Of a stretch of DNA of 64,000 nt, positions 17,205 through 26,175 are shown one piece after another (the stretch's first letter is position 1; every line of letters starts with the position of its first letter). The notes under the pieces were generated by a model, which saw nothing but the letters and a program-made list of their open reading frames with translations, made no database searches and was not told the DNA's origin. The DNA is from Sphaerisporangium rubeum (GTDB lineage: Bacteria > Actinomycetota > Actinomycetes > Streptosporangiales > Streptosporangiaceae): the NCBI RefSeq assembly GCF_014207705.1, contig NZ_JACHIU010000001.1, positions 3,402,501 to 3,466,500 on the forward strand. The letters run 5' to 3'. A program made the position numbers and the translations under genes.

Positions 17205-18007
17205 AAAACGTGGCTGGCATGGCGAACGCCGATGGCACCGAGCGCGGCACCCGCGCCCGGGTCGCTCGGCTGATCCTGGAACACGGCCCGATCAACGCCG
17301 CCGCGCTGGGCGAGCGGCTCGGGCTCACGCCGGCCGCCGTGCGCCGCCACCTGGACACATTGCTCGCCGAAGGCATGATAGAGCCCCGTGTCGCGCGGCC
17401 GCGCGGCCAGCGGGGCCGCGGCCGGCCGGCGAAGCTGTTCGTGATCACTGATCGGGGCCGTGGCGCCTTCGTGCACGCCTACGACGGGCTCGCGGGCGGC
17501 GCGCTGCGTTTCCTCGCCGAGCGCGCCGGAGACGACGCCGTCGCCGACTTCGCGCGCGCGCAGATGAGCGGCCTGGTGGACCGGCTGGCTCCCGCGCTCC
17601 GCGACGTACCCGTGGAAGAGCGGGTGCGCGTGCTGGCCGAGGCGCTGACCGCCGACGGTTACGCCGCGTCGTCCTCGCAGGCCAAGTCCGGCGGCGAGCA
17701 GCTGTGCCAGCACCACTGCCCCGTGGCCCACGTGGCCGCGGAGTTCCCGCAGCTGTGCGAGGCGGAGACCGAGGCGTTCGGCCGCCTTCTCGGCACCCCG
17801 GTGCAACGGCTCGCGACCATCGCGCACGGCGACGGGGTCTGCACGACCCACGTCAGCCCGCCGGCGCTGGCCGCGCAGCACAACGCTCAGCGGCCGGCGC
17901 GCCGCGACCCCGACGTGGCCACGCCGGCCGACCACGGCGTGACCGTACTCACTTCGCAATCCACTTCGCGCAACGCGATCGAGACGAGCAAGGAGACCGG
18001 AAGGTGA
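17201..18007 (+). CDS. sufR: Fe-S-sensing suf operon repressor SufR
   Basis: DeoR/ArsR-like winged-helix repressor of 268 residues that senses [4Fe-4S] sufficiency. The N-terminal HTH contains [18 protein letters not shown] (about 30-48), and the C-terminal Cys cluster in [11 protein letters not shown] plus FPQLCEAE supplies cluster ligands. I choose GTG 17201 (starts VKNVAG, as in homologues) over the longer TTG start at 17165. It opens an eight-gene suf operon; its TGA overlaps the sufB GTG (GTGA). Confidence 0.95.
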   Translation: MKNVAGMANADGTERGTRARVARLILEHGPINAAALGERLGLTPAAVRRHLDTLLAEGMIEPRVARPRGQRGRGRPAKLFVITDRGRGAFVHAYDGLAGGALRFLAERAGDDAVADFARAQMSGLVDRLAPALRDVPVEERVRVLAEALTADGYAASSSQAKSGGEQLCQHHCPVAHVAAEFPQLCEAETEAFGRLLGTPVQRLATIAHGDGVCTTHVSPPALAAQHNAQRPARRDPDVATPADHGVTVLTSQSTSRNAIETSKETGR

Positions 18008-19416
18008 CTGTCACCGACCGTCCGGAGCTTGAGGGCCTCGGAAAGTACAGGTTCGGCTGGGCCGACGCCGACGCGGCCGGCGCCTCGGCGCGCCGCGGCC
18101 TGTCCGAAGACGTGGTCCGCAACATCTCCGGGCTGAAGAACGAGCCGGAGTGGATGCTCGACCTGCGGCTGAAGGGCCTGCGGCTGTTCGGCAAGAAGCC
18201 CATGCCGTCGTGGGGCTCCGACCTCAGCGGCATCGACTTCGACAACATCAAGTACTTCGTCCGCTCCACCGAGAAGCAGGCCGCTTCCTGGGACGAGCTG
18301 CCGGAGGACATCAAGAACACCTACGACAAGCTCGGCATCCCCGAGGCGGAGAAGCAGCGCCTCATCGCGGGTGTCGCCGCGCAGTACGAGTCCGAGGTCG
18401 TCTACCACAAGATCCGTGAGGACCTTGAGGAGAAGGGTGTCATCTTCCTCGACACCGACACCGGCCTCAAGGAGCACCCCGAGATCTTCAAGGAGTACTT
18501 CGGCTCGGTGATCCCGGTCGGCGACAACAAGTTCGCGTCGCTGAACACCGCGGTGTGGTCGGGTGGCTCGTTCATCTACGTGCCGCCGAACGTGCACGTC
18601 GAGATCCCGCTCCAGGCCTACTTCCGGATCAACACCGAGAACATGGGCCAGTTCGAGCGCACGCTGATCATCGTCGACGAGGGTTCCTACGTCCACTACG
18701 TCGAGGGCTGCACGGCGCCGATCTACTCCTCCGACTCGCTGCACAGCGCCGTCGTCGAGATCATCGTGAAGAAGAACGCGCGCTGCCGGTACACGACCAT
18801 CCAGAACTGGTCGAACAACGTCTACAACCTGGTCACCAAGCGCGCCGTGGCGTACGAAGGCGCGACCATGGAGTGGATCGACGGCAACATCGGCTCCAAG
18901 GTCACGATGAAGTACCCGGCCGTCTACCTCATGGGTGAGCACGCCAAGGGTGAGACGCTGAGCGTCGCCTTCGCCGGCGAGGGCCAGCACCAGGACGCCG
19001 GCGCCAAGATGGTGCACCTCGCGCCGAAGACCTCCTCGACGATCGTCTCCAAGTCGGTCGCCAGAGGCGGCGGCCGCACGTCCTACCGCGGCCTCGTGCA
19101 GATCGAGGAAGGCGCGGCCGGCTCGGCGTCCACGGTCAAGTGCGACGCGCTGCTCATCGACCAGATCAGCCGCTCCGACACCTACCCCTACGTCGACGTC
19201 CGCGAGGACGACGTCTCCATGGGCCACGAGGCCACGGTCTCCAAGGTGTCGGACGACCAGTTGTTCTACCTGATGAGCCGGGGCCTGGACGAGGACGAGG
19301 CCATGGCCATGATCGTGCGCGGGTTCGTCGAGCCGATCGCGCGCGAGCTCCCCATGGAGTACGCGCTCGAACTCAACCGGCTGATCGAGCTGCAGATGGA
19401 AGGAGCGGTGGGCTGA
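18004..19416 (+). CDS. sufB: Fe-S cluster scaffold SufB
   Basis: Core subunit of the SufBCD complex that assembles Fe-S clusters; 470 residues, full length. It has the conserved stretches [32 protein letters not shown] (conserved Cys) and the C-terminal RGFVEPI helix. There is no intein, unlike Mycobacterium SufB (Rv1461). GTG 18004 has AGGAG 8 nt upstream and overlaps the sufR stop by GTGA. Confidence 0.97.
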   Translation: MTVTDRPELEGLGKYRFGWADADAAGASARRGLSEDVVRNISGLKNEPEWMLDLRLKGLRLFGKKPMPSWGSDLSGIDFDNIKYFVRSTEKQAASWDELPEDIKNTYDKLGIPEAEKQRLIAGVAAQYESEVVYHKIREDLEEKGVIFLDTDTGLKEHPEIFKEYFGSVIPVGDNKFASLNTAVWSGGSFIYVPPNVHVEIPLQAYFRINTENMGQFERTLIIVDEGSYVHYVEGCTAPIYSSDSLHSAVVEIIVKKNARCRYTTIQNWSNNVYNLVTKRAVAYEGATMEWIDGNIGSKVTMKYPAVYLMGEHAKGETLSVAFAGEGQHQDAGAKMVHLAPKTSSTIVSKSVARGGGRTSYRGLVQIEEGAAGSASTVKCDALLIDQISRSDTYPYVDVREDDVSMGHEATVSKVSDDQLFYLMSRGLDEDEAMAMIVRGFVEPIARELPMEYALELNRLIELQMEGAVG

Positions 19417-19418
19417 CC

Positions 19419-20534
19419 ATGGCTCTCGACACCAAGCCGCGGCCCGTCGCGCCGGAGGGCTCCTCCGTGGAGGACTTCCCGGTGCCGACCGGACGCGAGG
19501 AGAACTGGCGATTCACGCCGCTGTCGCGGCTGCGCGGCCTGCACGACGGCACGGCGCCTGCCACCGGCGACGTCTCCGTCGAGGTCTCCGCGGCGCCTGA
19601 GGTCACGGTCGAGACCGTCGGCCGCGACGACCCGCGAATCGGCGAGGCGTACGTCGCCGCCGACCGCGTCGCCGCGCAGGCGTACGCCTCGTTCGAGAAG
19701 GCCACCGTGATCACGGTGCCGCGGGAGGCCGTGGCCTCGACGCCGACCGTGGTCACGCTGCGCGGCGACCGCCAGGTGACCGCGTACGGCCACATCGTGA
19801 TCGCGGTGGAGCCGATGGCCGAGGCCGTCGTCGTGCTCGACCACCAGGGCAGCGCCGTGTACGCCGACAACGTCGAGTTCGTCGTCGGCGACGGCGCGAC
19901 GCTGAAGGTCGTCAGCCTGCAGGACTGGGCCGACGACGCGGTGCACGTCTCCCACCACCACGCGCGCCTCGGCAGGGACGCCACGTTCAAGAGCTTCGTG
20001 GTCACCCTCGGCGGCGACCTGGTGCGGCTGGCGCCGTCGGTGACGTACACCGGCCGGGGCGGCGACGCCGACCTCAGCGGCCTGTACTTCGTGGACGCCG
20101 GCCAGCACATCGAGCACCGGCTGCTGGTCGACCACAGCGTCCCTGACTGCCGCAGCAACGTCGACTACCGCGGCGCGCTGCAGGGCGACGAGGCGCACGC
20201 CGTGTGGATCGGCGACGTCATCATCCGTGTCGAGGCCACCGGCACCGACACCTACGAACTCAACCGCAACCTCATCCTCACCGACGGCGCGCGCGCCGAC
20301 TCGGTGCCCAACCTGGAGATCCTCACCGGAGAGGTCGCCGGGGCCGGCCACGCCTCGGCCTCGGGCCGTCTCGACGACGAGCACACGTTCTACCTGCAGG
20401 CGCGGGGCATCCCCTACGACGAGGCGCGCCGCCTGGTCATCCGGGGCTTCTTCGCGCAGCTCATCGCGAAGATCGAGGTCGACGAGGTCCGCGACCGGGT
20501 GCTCGCCGCGGTGGAGGCGGAGCTCGCACCATGA
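19419..20534 (+). CDS. sufD: Fe-S assembly protein SufD
   Basis: Beta-helix partner of SufB in the SufBCD scaffold, 371 residues. Typical features are the N-terminal EENWRFTPLSRL segment and the C-terminal RGFFAQLI helix that contacts SufC. ATG 19419 lies 2 nt after the sufB stop, and its TGA overlaps the Rieske gene start (ATGA). Confidence 0.95.
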   Translation: MALDTKPRPVAPEGSSVEDFPVPTGREENWRFTPLSRLRGLHDGTAPATGDVSVEVSAAPEVTVETVGRDDPRIGEAYVAADRVAAQAYASFEKATVITVPREAVASTPTVVTLRGDRQVTAYGHIVIAVEPMAEAVVVLDHQGSAVYADNVEFVVGDGATLKVVSLQDWADDAVHVSHHHARLGRDATFKSFVVTLGGDLVRLAPSVTYTGRGGDADLSGLYFVDAGQHIEHRLLVDHSVPDCRSNVDYRGALQGDEAHAVWIGDVIIRVEATGTDTYELNRNLILTDGARADSVPNLEILTGEVAGAGHASASGRLDDEHTFYLQARGIPYDEARRLVIRGFFAQLIAKIEVDEVRDRVLAAVEAELAP

Positions 20535-20866
20535 CCTTTCAGAAAGTCTGTTCTCTCTCCGACATCCCGGACGGCGGTGTGACCGGCGTCGAGGTCGAGG
20601 GGAAACCGGTCGCGCTGGTGCGTAAGAGCGACGAGGTGTTCGCTCTGCACGACGTCTGCTCGCACGCCGAGGTCCGCCTCAGCGAGGGCGACGTGTACGA
20701 CGACACGCTGGAGTGCTGGCTGCACGGCTCGTGCTTCGACGTGCGCACCGGCAAGCCCACCGGCCCCCCCGCGACGCGGCCGGTTCCCGTCTACCGAGTG
20801 AAGCTCGACGGCGACGACGTGCTCGTCTCGCTCGACAGCACCGACAACGCCAATGGAGAGTCCTAA
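20531..20866 (+). CDS. Rieske [2Fe-2S] ferredoxin of the suf operon
   Basis: Small soluble Rieske-type ferredoxin of 111 residues with the two cluster motifs CSHAEV and CWLHGS (Cys-X-His and Cys-X2-His). Such a gene commonly sits between sufD and sufC in actinomycetes; it may deliver electrons during cluster assembly. It is coupled to sufD by ATGA and has no gap before sufC. Confidence 0.93.
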   Translation: MTFQKVCSLSDIPDGGVTGVEVEGKPVALVRKSDEVFALHDVCSHAEVRLSEGDVYDDTLECWLHGSCFDVRTGKPTGPPATRPVPVYRVKLDGDDVLVSLDSTDNANGES

Positions 20867-21613
20867 GTGTCCAGCCTGGAAATCCGCGATCTGCACGTCT
20901 CCGTCGACGACAAGGAGATCCTGCGGGGCGTCAACCTGACCGTGCGGTCGGGTGAGACCCACGCCATCATGGGGCCGAACGGCTCGGGCAAGTCCACGCT
21001 CGCCTACGCCGTCGCCGGCCACCCGAAGTACACCATCACCTCCGGCTCGGTCCTGCTCGACGGCGAGGACGTGCTGGCGATGTCGGTGGACGAGCGGGCC
21101 AGGGCCGGCCTGTTCCTCGCCATGCAGTACCCCGTCGAGGTGCCGGGTGTCTCGGTGTCGAACTTCCTGCGCAGCGCCGTGACGGCCGTGCGCGGCGAGG
21201 CGCCGAAGCTGCGGGTGTTCACCAAGGAGCTGAAGGAAGGCATGGACGCGCTGTCCATCGACGCCTCCTTCGCGCAGCGTAACCTCAACGAGGGCTTCTC
21301 CGGCGGCGAGAAGAAGCGCCACGAGATCCTCCAGCTGGAGCTGCTCAAGCCCAAGATCGCGATTCTGGACGAGACCGACTCCGGCCTCGACGTCGACGCG
21401 CTGCGCGTGGTGTCCGAGGGGGTCAACCGCTTCAGCGCCGGCGGCGACACCGGCGTGCTGCTGATCACCCACTACACCCGCATCCTGCGGTACGTGAAGC
21501 CGCAGTTCGTGCACGTGTTCGCCGGTGGCCGCATCGTCGAGGAGGGTGGCCCCGAGCTCGCCGACAAGCTTGAGGCCGAGGGGTACGAGCGTTACACCAA
21601 GGCCGCGATATGA
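20867..21613 (+). CDS. sufC: SufC ATPase
   Basis: ABC-type ATPase subunit of SufBCD, 248 residues. Walker A GPNGSGKST (about 34-42), the SufC-specific signature FSGGEKKR, Walker B IAILDETDSGLD and switch His in LLITHYTR are intact. GTG 20867 directly follows the Rieske stop, with GGAGAG upstream; its stop overlaps sufS (ATGA). Confidence 0.97.
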   Translation: MSSLEIRDLHVSVDDKEILRGVNLTVRSGETHAIMGPNGSGKSTLAYAVAGHPKYTITSGSVLLDGEDVLAMSVDERARAGLFLAMQYPVEVPGVSVSNFLRSAVTAVRGEAPKLRVFTKELKEGMDALSIDASFAQRNLNEGFSGGEKKRHEILQLELLKPKIAILDETDSGLDVDALRVVSEGVNRFSAGGDTGVLLITHYTRILRYVKPQFVHVFAGGRIVEEGGPELADKLEAEGYERYTKAAI

Positions 21614-22881
21614 CCACCCTGGCGACGAGCGTGCTCGACGTGGAGAGGATCAGGACCGACTTCCCGATCCTCTCCCGCGAGCTGCCCGGCGGCCGGCCGC
21701 TGATCTACCTGGACTCCGGCAACTCCTCGCAGAAGCCGCTCCAGGTGATCGACGCCATGCGCGACCACCTCGCGCACCACTACGGCAACGTCGGCCGCGC
21801 GCTGCACGTCCTCGGCAGCGAGTCCACCGAGGCGTACGAAGGGGCCAGGGACAAGGTCGCGGCCTTCATCGGCGCGCCGTCCCGCGACGAGGTGGTCTTC
21901 ACCAAGAACGCCTCCGAGGCGCTCAACCTCGTCGCGTACGCCTTCGGCAACCCGGCGGGTGAGGACGACCGGTTCCGCATGGGACCCGGTGACGAGATCG
22001 TCATCTCCGAGATGGAGCACCACTCCAACATCGTGCCGTGGCAGCTGCTCGCGCGGCGCACCGGCGCGACGCTGCGGTGGTTCCCCGTGACCGACGAGGG
22101 CCGCCTGGACCTGTCCGGCATCGACGACCTGATCACCGAGCGCACCAAGATCGTGTCGATCGCGCACCAGTCGAACGTGCTCGGCACCGTCAACCCGGTC
22201 GCCGAGGTGCTGGCCCGCGCACGGCAGGCCGGCGCGCTCATGATGCTCGACGCCTCGCAGTCGGTGCCGCACCGCGTGACCGACGTGGCGGCGCTCGGCG
22301 TGGACTTCGTGGCGTTCACCGGTCACAAGATGGTCGGCCCCTCCGGCATCGGCGTGCTGTGGGGACGGCGGGAACTGCTGGAGGCCATGCCGCCGTTCCT
22401 CGGCGGCGGCGAGATGATCGAGGCGGTCTGGATGGACCACTCGACCTACGCGCCGGTGCCGCACAAGTTCGAGGCGGGGACCCCGCCGATCGTCGAGGCC
22501 GTGGGTCTCGGCGCCGCCGTCGACTACCTCACCTCCGTCGGCATGGACGAGATCCAGCGGCACGAGCACGACCTGACGGTGTACGGCCTGGAGGCGCTCC
22601 AGGAGTTCCCCGGGCTGCGCATGATCGGCCCGAGCACCGCCGACGACCGCGGCGGCACCCTGTCGTTCACCATCCCCGGTGTGCATCCGCACGACGTGGG
22701 GCAGATCCTGGACGACCGGTTCGGCATCGCCGTGCGCGTCGGGCATCACTGCGCGCGGCCGCTGCACCTGCGGTTCGGAATACCCGCGACCACGCGGGCG
22801 TCTATCTACCTGTACAACACCACGGAGGAGATCGACGCGCTGGTCCGCGGTCTCCACCACGTCCAGAAGGTGTTCGGATAA
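21610..22881 (+). CDS. sufS: Cysteine desulfurase SufS
   Basis: PLP enzyme of 423 residues that removes sulfur from cysteine and passes it to SufU. Lys240 in TGHKMVG binds PLP and Cys381 in RVGHHCARP carries the persulfide, as in group II desulfurases. It is translationally coupled to sufC, and sufU begins 4 nt downstream. Confidence 0.97.
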   Translation: MTTLATSVLDVERIRTDFPILSRELPGGRPLIYLDSGNSSQKPLQVIDAMRDHLAHHYGNVGRALHVLGSESTEAYEGARDKVAAFIGAPSRDEVVFTKNASEALNLVAYAFGNPAGEDDRFRMGPGDEIVISEMEHHSNIVPWQLLARRTGATLRWFPVTDEGRLDLSGIDDLITERTKIVSIAHQSNVLGTVNPVAEVLARARQAGALMMLDASQSVPHRVTDVAALGVDFVAFTGHKMVGPSGIGVLWGRRELLEAMPPFLGGGEMIEAVWMDHSTYAPVPHKFEAGTPPIVEAVGLGAAVDYLTSVGMDEIQRHEHDLTVYGLEALQEFPGLRMIGPSTADDRGGTLSFTIPGVHPHDVGQILDDRFGIAVRVGHHCARPLHLRFGIPATTRASIYLYNTTEEIDALVRGLHHVQKVFG

Positions 22882-22885
22882 CGAC

Positions 22886-23323
22886 ATGATCGCCGAGTCG
22901 CTGTACCAGGAGCTGATCCTGGAGCATTACAAGCACCCGCTGGGCCGCGGCCTGCGGGAGCCGTACGACGCCGAGGTGCACCACGTCAACCCGACCTGCG
23001 GGGACGAGGTGACCATGCGGGTGAAGCTCGGTGACGGCGGCAAGGTCGAGGACGTGTCCTACGACGGCCAGGGCTGTTCCATCAGCCAGGCGGCCGCGTC
23101 GGTGCTGCACGAGCTGGCCACCGGCGCCGACGTCGCCGACACCCTCGCGATCGTCGACGAGTTCACCCGCCTCATGCAGGGCCGCGGCCAGGTCGAGCCC
23201 GACGAGGCCGTGCTCGGTGACGCGGTGGCGTTCGCCGGGGTCGCCAAGTACCCCGCGCGGGTCAAGTGCGCACTGCTGGCCTGGATGGCCTACAAGGACG
23301 CTCTGGTGCGGAGCTCCGCGTGA
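22886..23323 (+). CDS. sufU: Sulfur-transfer protein SufU
   Basis: Zinc-dependent sulfurtransferase of 145 residues that accepts sulfur from SufS. The three cysteines occur in NPTCGDE, GQGCSIS and RVKCALL. It starts at ATG 22886; the open frame extends upstream into sufS but has no better start. Confidence 0.95.
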   Translation: MIAESLYQELILEHYKHPLGRGLREPYDAEVHHVNPTCGDEVTMRVKLGDGGKVEDVSYDGQGCSISQAAASVLHELATGADVADTLAIVDEFTRLMQGRGQVEPDEAVLGDAVAFAGVAKYPARVKCALLAWMAYKDALVRSSA

Positions 23324-23381
23324 TTGTTCACCCCGATACCCTGATGAGCGATGCGATGACGATGGTCAAGGAGGTGGCGCC

Positions 23382-23744
23382 ATGAGCAAGCCCGTGGAGA
23401 CCCCCACCGGTTTCGACGGAGAGACGTCCGTCGACGAGGTGATGGAGGCGCTCAAGGACGTCGTCGACCCCGAACTCGGTGTCAACGTCGTCGATCTCGG
23501 CCTGATCTACGGCGTCAACCTCGACCCCGCCGACCCCGGCACCCCTCCGGTCGCCACCCTCGACATGACCCTCACCAGCGCCGCCTGCCCGCTGACCGAC
23601 GTCATCGAGGAGCAGGCCCACTCCGCGCTGGAAGGCATGGTCTCCGACGTCAAGATCAACTGGGTCTGGCTCCCCCCGTGGGGCCCCGACAAGATCACCG
23701 ACGACGGCCGCGACCAGCTCCGCATGCTCGGTTTCAACGTCTGA
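23382..23744 (+). CDS. sufT: SufT/MIP18-family Fe-S assembly factor
   Basis: Small DUF59/PaaD-type protein of 120 residues with the family motif DPELGVNVVDLGL (about 28-40) and a conserved Cys in TSAACPLTD. It takes part in Fe-S cluster maturation or delivery. It is the orthologue by position of Rv1466. An AAGGAGG Shine-Dalgarno precedes ATG 23382. Last gene of the suf operon. Confidence 0.93.
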   Translation: MSKPVETPTGFDGETSVDEVMEALKDVVDPELGVNVVDLGLIYGVNLDPADPGTPPVATLDMTLTSAACPLTDVIEEQAHSALEGMVSDVKINWVWLPPWGPDKITDDGRDQLRMLGFNV

Positions 23745-23804
23745 CCCCTTCTCCACCCGAGCACTCCCTCCACGAGGAGAGTCCCGGCCAGGGGTTCTTT
23801 CCTC

Positions 23805-23834
23805 CCGGGGATCTCCCCACCAGGAGATCCCCGG
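23805..23834 (+). terminator. suf operon terminator
   Basis: A perfect 12-bp stem (23805-23816 with 23823-23834) with a 6-nt loop lies 60 nt after the sufT stop, followed by a second GC-rich dyad (about 23831-23850). Confidence 0.8.
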
Positions 23835-24312
23835 CCGGCCGCGCCGGCCTGCCTGATCTCACCCGTCCGGCCGGCAGGCCGTCATGGCGAAGGGCCATCG
23901 ACTTCTCACGAGGGTGACGTCCGGCCTCTGAACCGTGCTGTGTGTCTGATTGATGGGGGTGAGAAACCCCACGACGCGTGCCGTGGTCCCTGACCACCCA
24001 TCTGAGCCGGCCCACTGTGACTCGGCCACCCGCCCGCGACGCACCACGATCTCGTGCCGGCACAAAGGTCGCGGCCGGCGTTCACCCGAAGCGCGACACC
24101 GGCGACACCAGCAGACACACCGAGTCGCTCCACGCCGGCACACCCGATCGGCCCCGAGTTGACCGGTGCAGGTGCCGGCACACCCGACCGCGACCGGCGA
24201 ACCCTCACCGTCCCAGACCCACAACCCGCCGACAAGAGAGAACACATCCCCGCCCCAGTAGCACACCCGATCCGCACCCGGCCCGGTTGATCGCACGCAT
24301 CCGGGAGTCCGG
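23835..24312. other. Gene-free stretch between suf and the DEAD-box gene
   Basis: About 480 bases with no credible gene. Open frames here are Cys/Arg-rich and do not resemble proteins. The motif GGCACACCCGA occurs twice (near 24136 and 24177), with a related GCACACCCGA near 24263. Cytosine-rich composition on the plus strand stands out, but I can assign no role. Confidence 0.5.
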
Positions 24313-24318
24313 TAGACT
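24313..24318 (+). promoter_or_regulatory. -10 box TAGACT of the DEAD-box gene
   Basis: TAGACT is preceded by CGG and a TTGATC sequence about 20 bp upstream. It would start transcription near 24325, giving a ~160-nt leader before the helicase start. Confidence 0.5.
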
Positions 24319-24332
24319 CTAAGTTGCTCATA

Positions 24333-24477
24333 GCGGGCGGCGTCCGGGTGCACCCCGGCGGATCAGAGCCCGCCCGGCGCCAACCTGGCGCCTTCCCCCA
24401 GCGCGGTGAACCCCGCGCGCACCTGGCTCGTCCTTTTCGATGAAGTGACGTGCCATGATCTTCTATCGAAAGGCACG
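24333..24477 (+). promoter_or_regulatory. Structured 5' leader of the DEAD-box gene
   Basis: The leader can fold into four consecutive hairpins: GCGGGC/GCCCGC (24333-24338, 24368-24373) enclosing CCGGG/CCCGG; 7-bp GGCGCCA/TGGCGCC (24376-24392); GCGCGG/CCGCGC (24401-24418); and CGTGCC/GGCACG (24449-24477). The last encloses an in-frame ATG (24455) and part of the GAAAGG ribosome site for GTG 24485. Helicase leaders are often autoregulatory or cold-responsive; that role here is inferred. Confidence 0.45.
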
Positions 24478-24484
24478 ACACAAC

Positions 24485-25972
24485 GTGACGAGCTTCACTG
24501 CCGCCATGCCCGCCGACGCGTCCACCGGCGCGAAGCGTGACGAGGCGGTGCCGGCCGCGCCTGAAGGGCCGCCGGAGTTCGCCCTGCTGGGGCTGCCGAA
24601 GCCTCTGGTGTCCGCGCTCGCGCGGCAGGGCATCACCAGCCCGTTCCCCATCCAGCGGGCCACCATTCCCGACATCTTGTCCGGCAGGGACGTCCTCGGA
24701 CGTGGTCAGACGGGGTCGGGCAAGACACTTGCGTTCGGGCTTCCGGCCATGACGCGGATCGCGGGGGTCAAGGCGGCGCCGCACCGGCCGCTCGCGGTGA
24801 TCCTGGTGCCGACGCGCGAGCTCGCCATGCAGGTGACCGACGCGCTGGAGCCGCTCGGCCGCGGGCTGAGCCTGCGGGTCAAGACCGTCGTCGGCGGCAT
24901 GTCCATGGGGCGTCAGATCGACGCGCTGCGGCGCGGCGTCGAGATCGTCGTGGCCACCCCGGGGCGGCTGACCGACCTGATCCAGCAGGGTGAGTGCTCG
25001 CTCGCCGACGTGCGGGTCACGGTGCTCGACGAGGCCGACCACATGTGCGACCTCGGGTTCTTCCCCGTGGTCAGCGCGCTGCTCGACCGGACCCCGGCGG
25101 ACGGCCAGCGGCTGCTGTTCTCCGCCACCCTCGACGGCGACGTCGACAAGCTCGTGCGGCGGTTCATGCACGACCCGGTGACCCACTCCCTGGCTCCCGC
25201 CACGTCCCCCGTGGACACCATGGAGCACCACATGCTCCAGGTCACCCGCGACGACAAGTTCGCGGTCACCGCGGAGATCGCGGGACGTGAGGGCCGCACC
25301 ATCATGTTCGTCCGCACCCAGCACGGTGTGGACCGCCTGGTGAAGCAGCTCGCACGGGTCGGGGTACGGGCCGGGGGGCTGCACGGCGGCAAGCGGCAGA
25401 ACCAGCGGTCCCGCATCCTCGCCGAGTTCCGTGAGGGCACCATCGGGGTGCTGGTCTGCACGGACGTCGCCGCGCGCGGCATCCACGTGGACGACGTGAG
25501 CCTGGTGCTGCACGTGGACCCCCCGATGGACCACAAGAGCTACCTGCACCGCGGTGGCCGTACGGCCCGCGCCGGCGAGCGTGGCACCGTGATGACGCTG
25601 GTGCTGCCGAGCGAGCGCCGCTCCGCGGAGTCCATGACCCGCCGCGCCGGTGTCCGTCCCGGCCGCATCAAGGCCACCCCGGGGCACCCGAGCCTCGTGG
25701 AACTGGCCGGTGCGCAGGCGCCGAGCGGCATCGCGGTCCCGGTGTGGGAGCCCCCGGCGGCGCAGGCCGCCGAGCGTCCCCGCCGCGGTCCCGGCCACAA
25801 CGGCCGCCGGCCGCGCCGCTACTCCGACCGTCCCCGCGAGAACGCGTCCGGCGAGCGTCCGGCGCGTGAGGGACACCCGTCGCGCGACGGTCACACTCCT
25901 CGCGAGAGCCGGCCGGCCCGCACGTCCCGTCCCTACCGTGACCGCACCGGCGGCTCCCGTCCGTCACACTGA
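24485..25972 (+). CDS. DEAD-box RNA helicase with basic C-terminal tail
   Basis: ATP-dependent RNA helicase of about 495 residues. The Q motif (PFPIQ), motif I (GQTGSGKT), Ia (PTRELAMQV), II (VLDEADH), III (FSATLD), V (TDVAARGIHV) and VI (HRGGRTARAG) are all present. The last ~90 residues are an Arg/Pro-rich tail likely to bind RNA. The start is uncertain: GTG 24485 (GAAAGG upstream) or ATG 24455, which sits in a leader hairpin. It stands alone, with a structured leader and a strong terminator. Confidence 0.9.
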   Translation: MTSFTAAMPADASTGAKRDEAVPAAPEGPPEFALLGLPKPLVSALARQGITSPFPIQRATIPDILSGRDVLGRGQTGSGKTLAFGLPAMTRIAGVKAAPHRPLAVILVPTRELAMQVTDALEPLGRGLSLRVKTVVGGMSMGRQIDALRRGVEIVVATPGRLTDLIQQGECSLADVRVTVLDEADHMCDLGFFPVVSALLDRTPADGQRLLFSATLDGDVDKLVRRFMHDPVTHSLAPATSPVDTMEHHMLQVTRDDKFAVTAEIAGREGRTIMFVRTQHGVDRLVKQLARVGVRAGGLHGGKRQNQRSRILAEFREGTIGVLVCTDVAARGIHVDDVSLVLHVDPPMDHKSYLHRGGRTARAGERGTVMTLVLPSERRSAESMTRRAGVRPGRIKATPGHPSLVELAGAQAPSGIAVPVWEPPAAQAAERPRRGPGHNGRRPRRYSDRPRENASGERPAREGHPSRDGHTPRESRPARTSRPYRDRTGGSRPSH

Positions 25973-25982
25973 CCCATCCACG

Positions 25983-26019
25983 CGAAGGCCCGGCCGGACG
26001 ATGTCCGGCCGGGCCTTCG
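25983..26019. terminator. Strong terminator after the DEAD-box gene
   Basis: A perfect 17-bp stem (25983-25999 with 26003-26019) with a 3-nt loop, 10 nt after the stop codon. The convergent LacI gene ends at 26176. Confidence 0.85.
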
Positions 26020-26175
26020 GCGTGCGGGCCCCCAGACGGCGGGGGTGGGGGGTGCTGACGCGCAGGTCCCAGGCGGTGAGGGACGGGGCTGAGCCCGGGT
26101 CCGCAGGCGGCCGGGGTGGGACGGGGGCGGCGTGTGGGTCCTCCGGTGGCGAGGGTGGAGTCGGTGTGTGGGCCC

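Noticed and set aside
23859-24353. 164-codon minus-strand frame downstream of suf
   Set aside because: The Cys/Arg-rich product has no family resemblance, and no ribosome site supports it.
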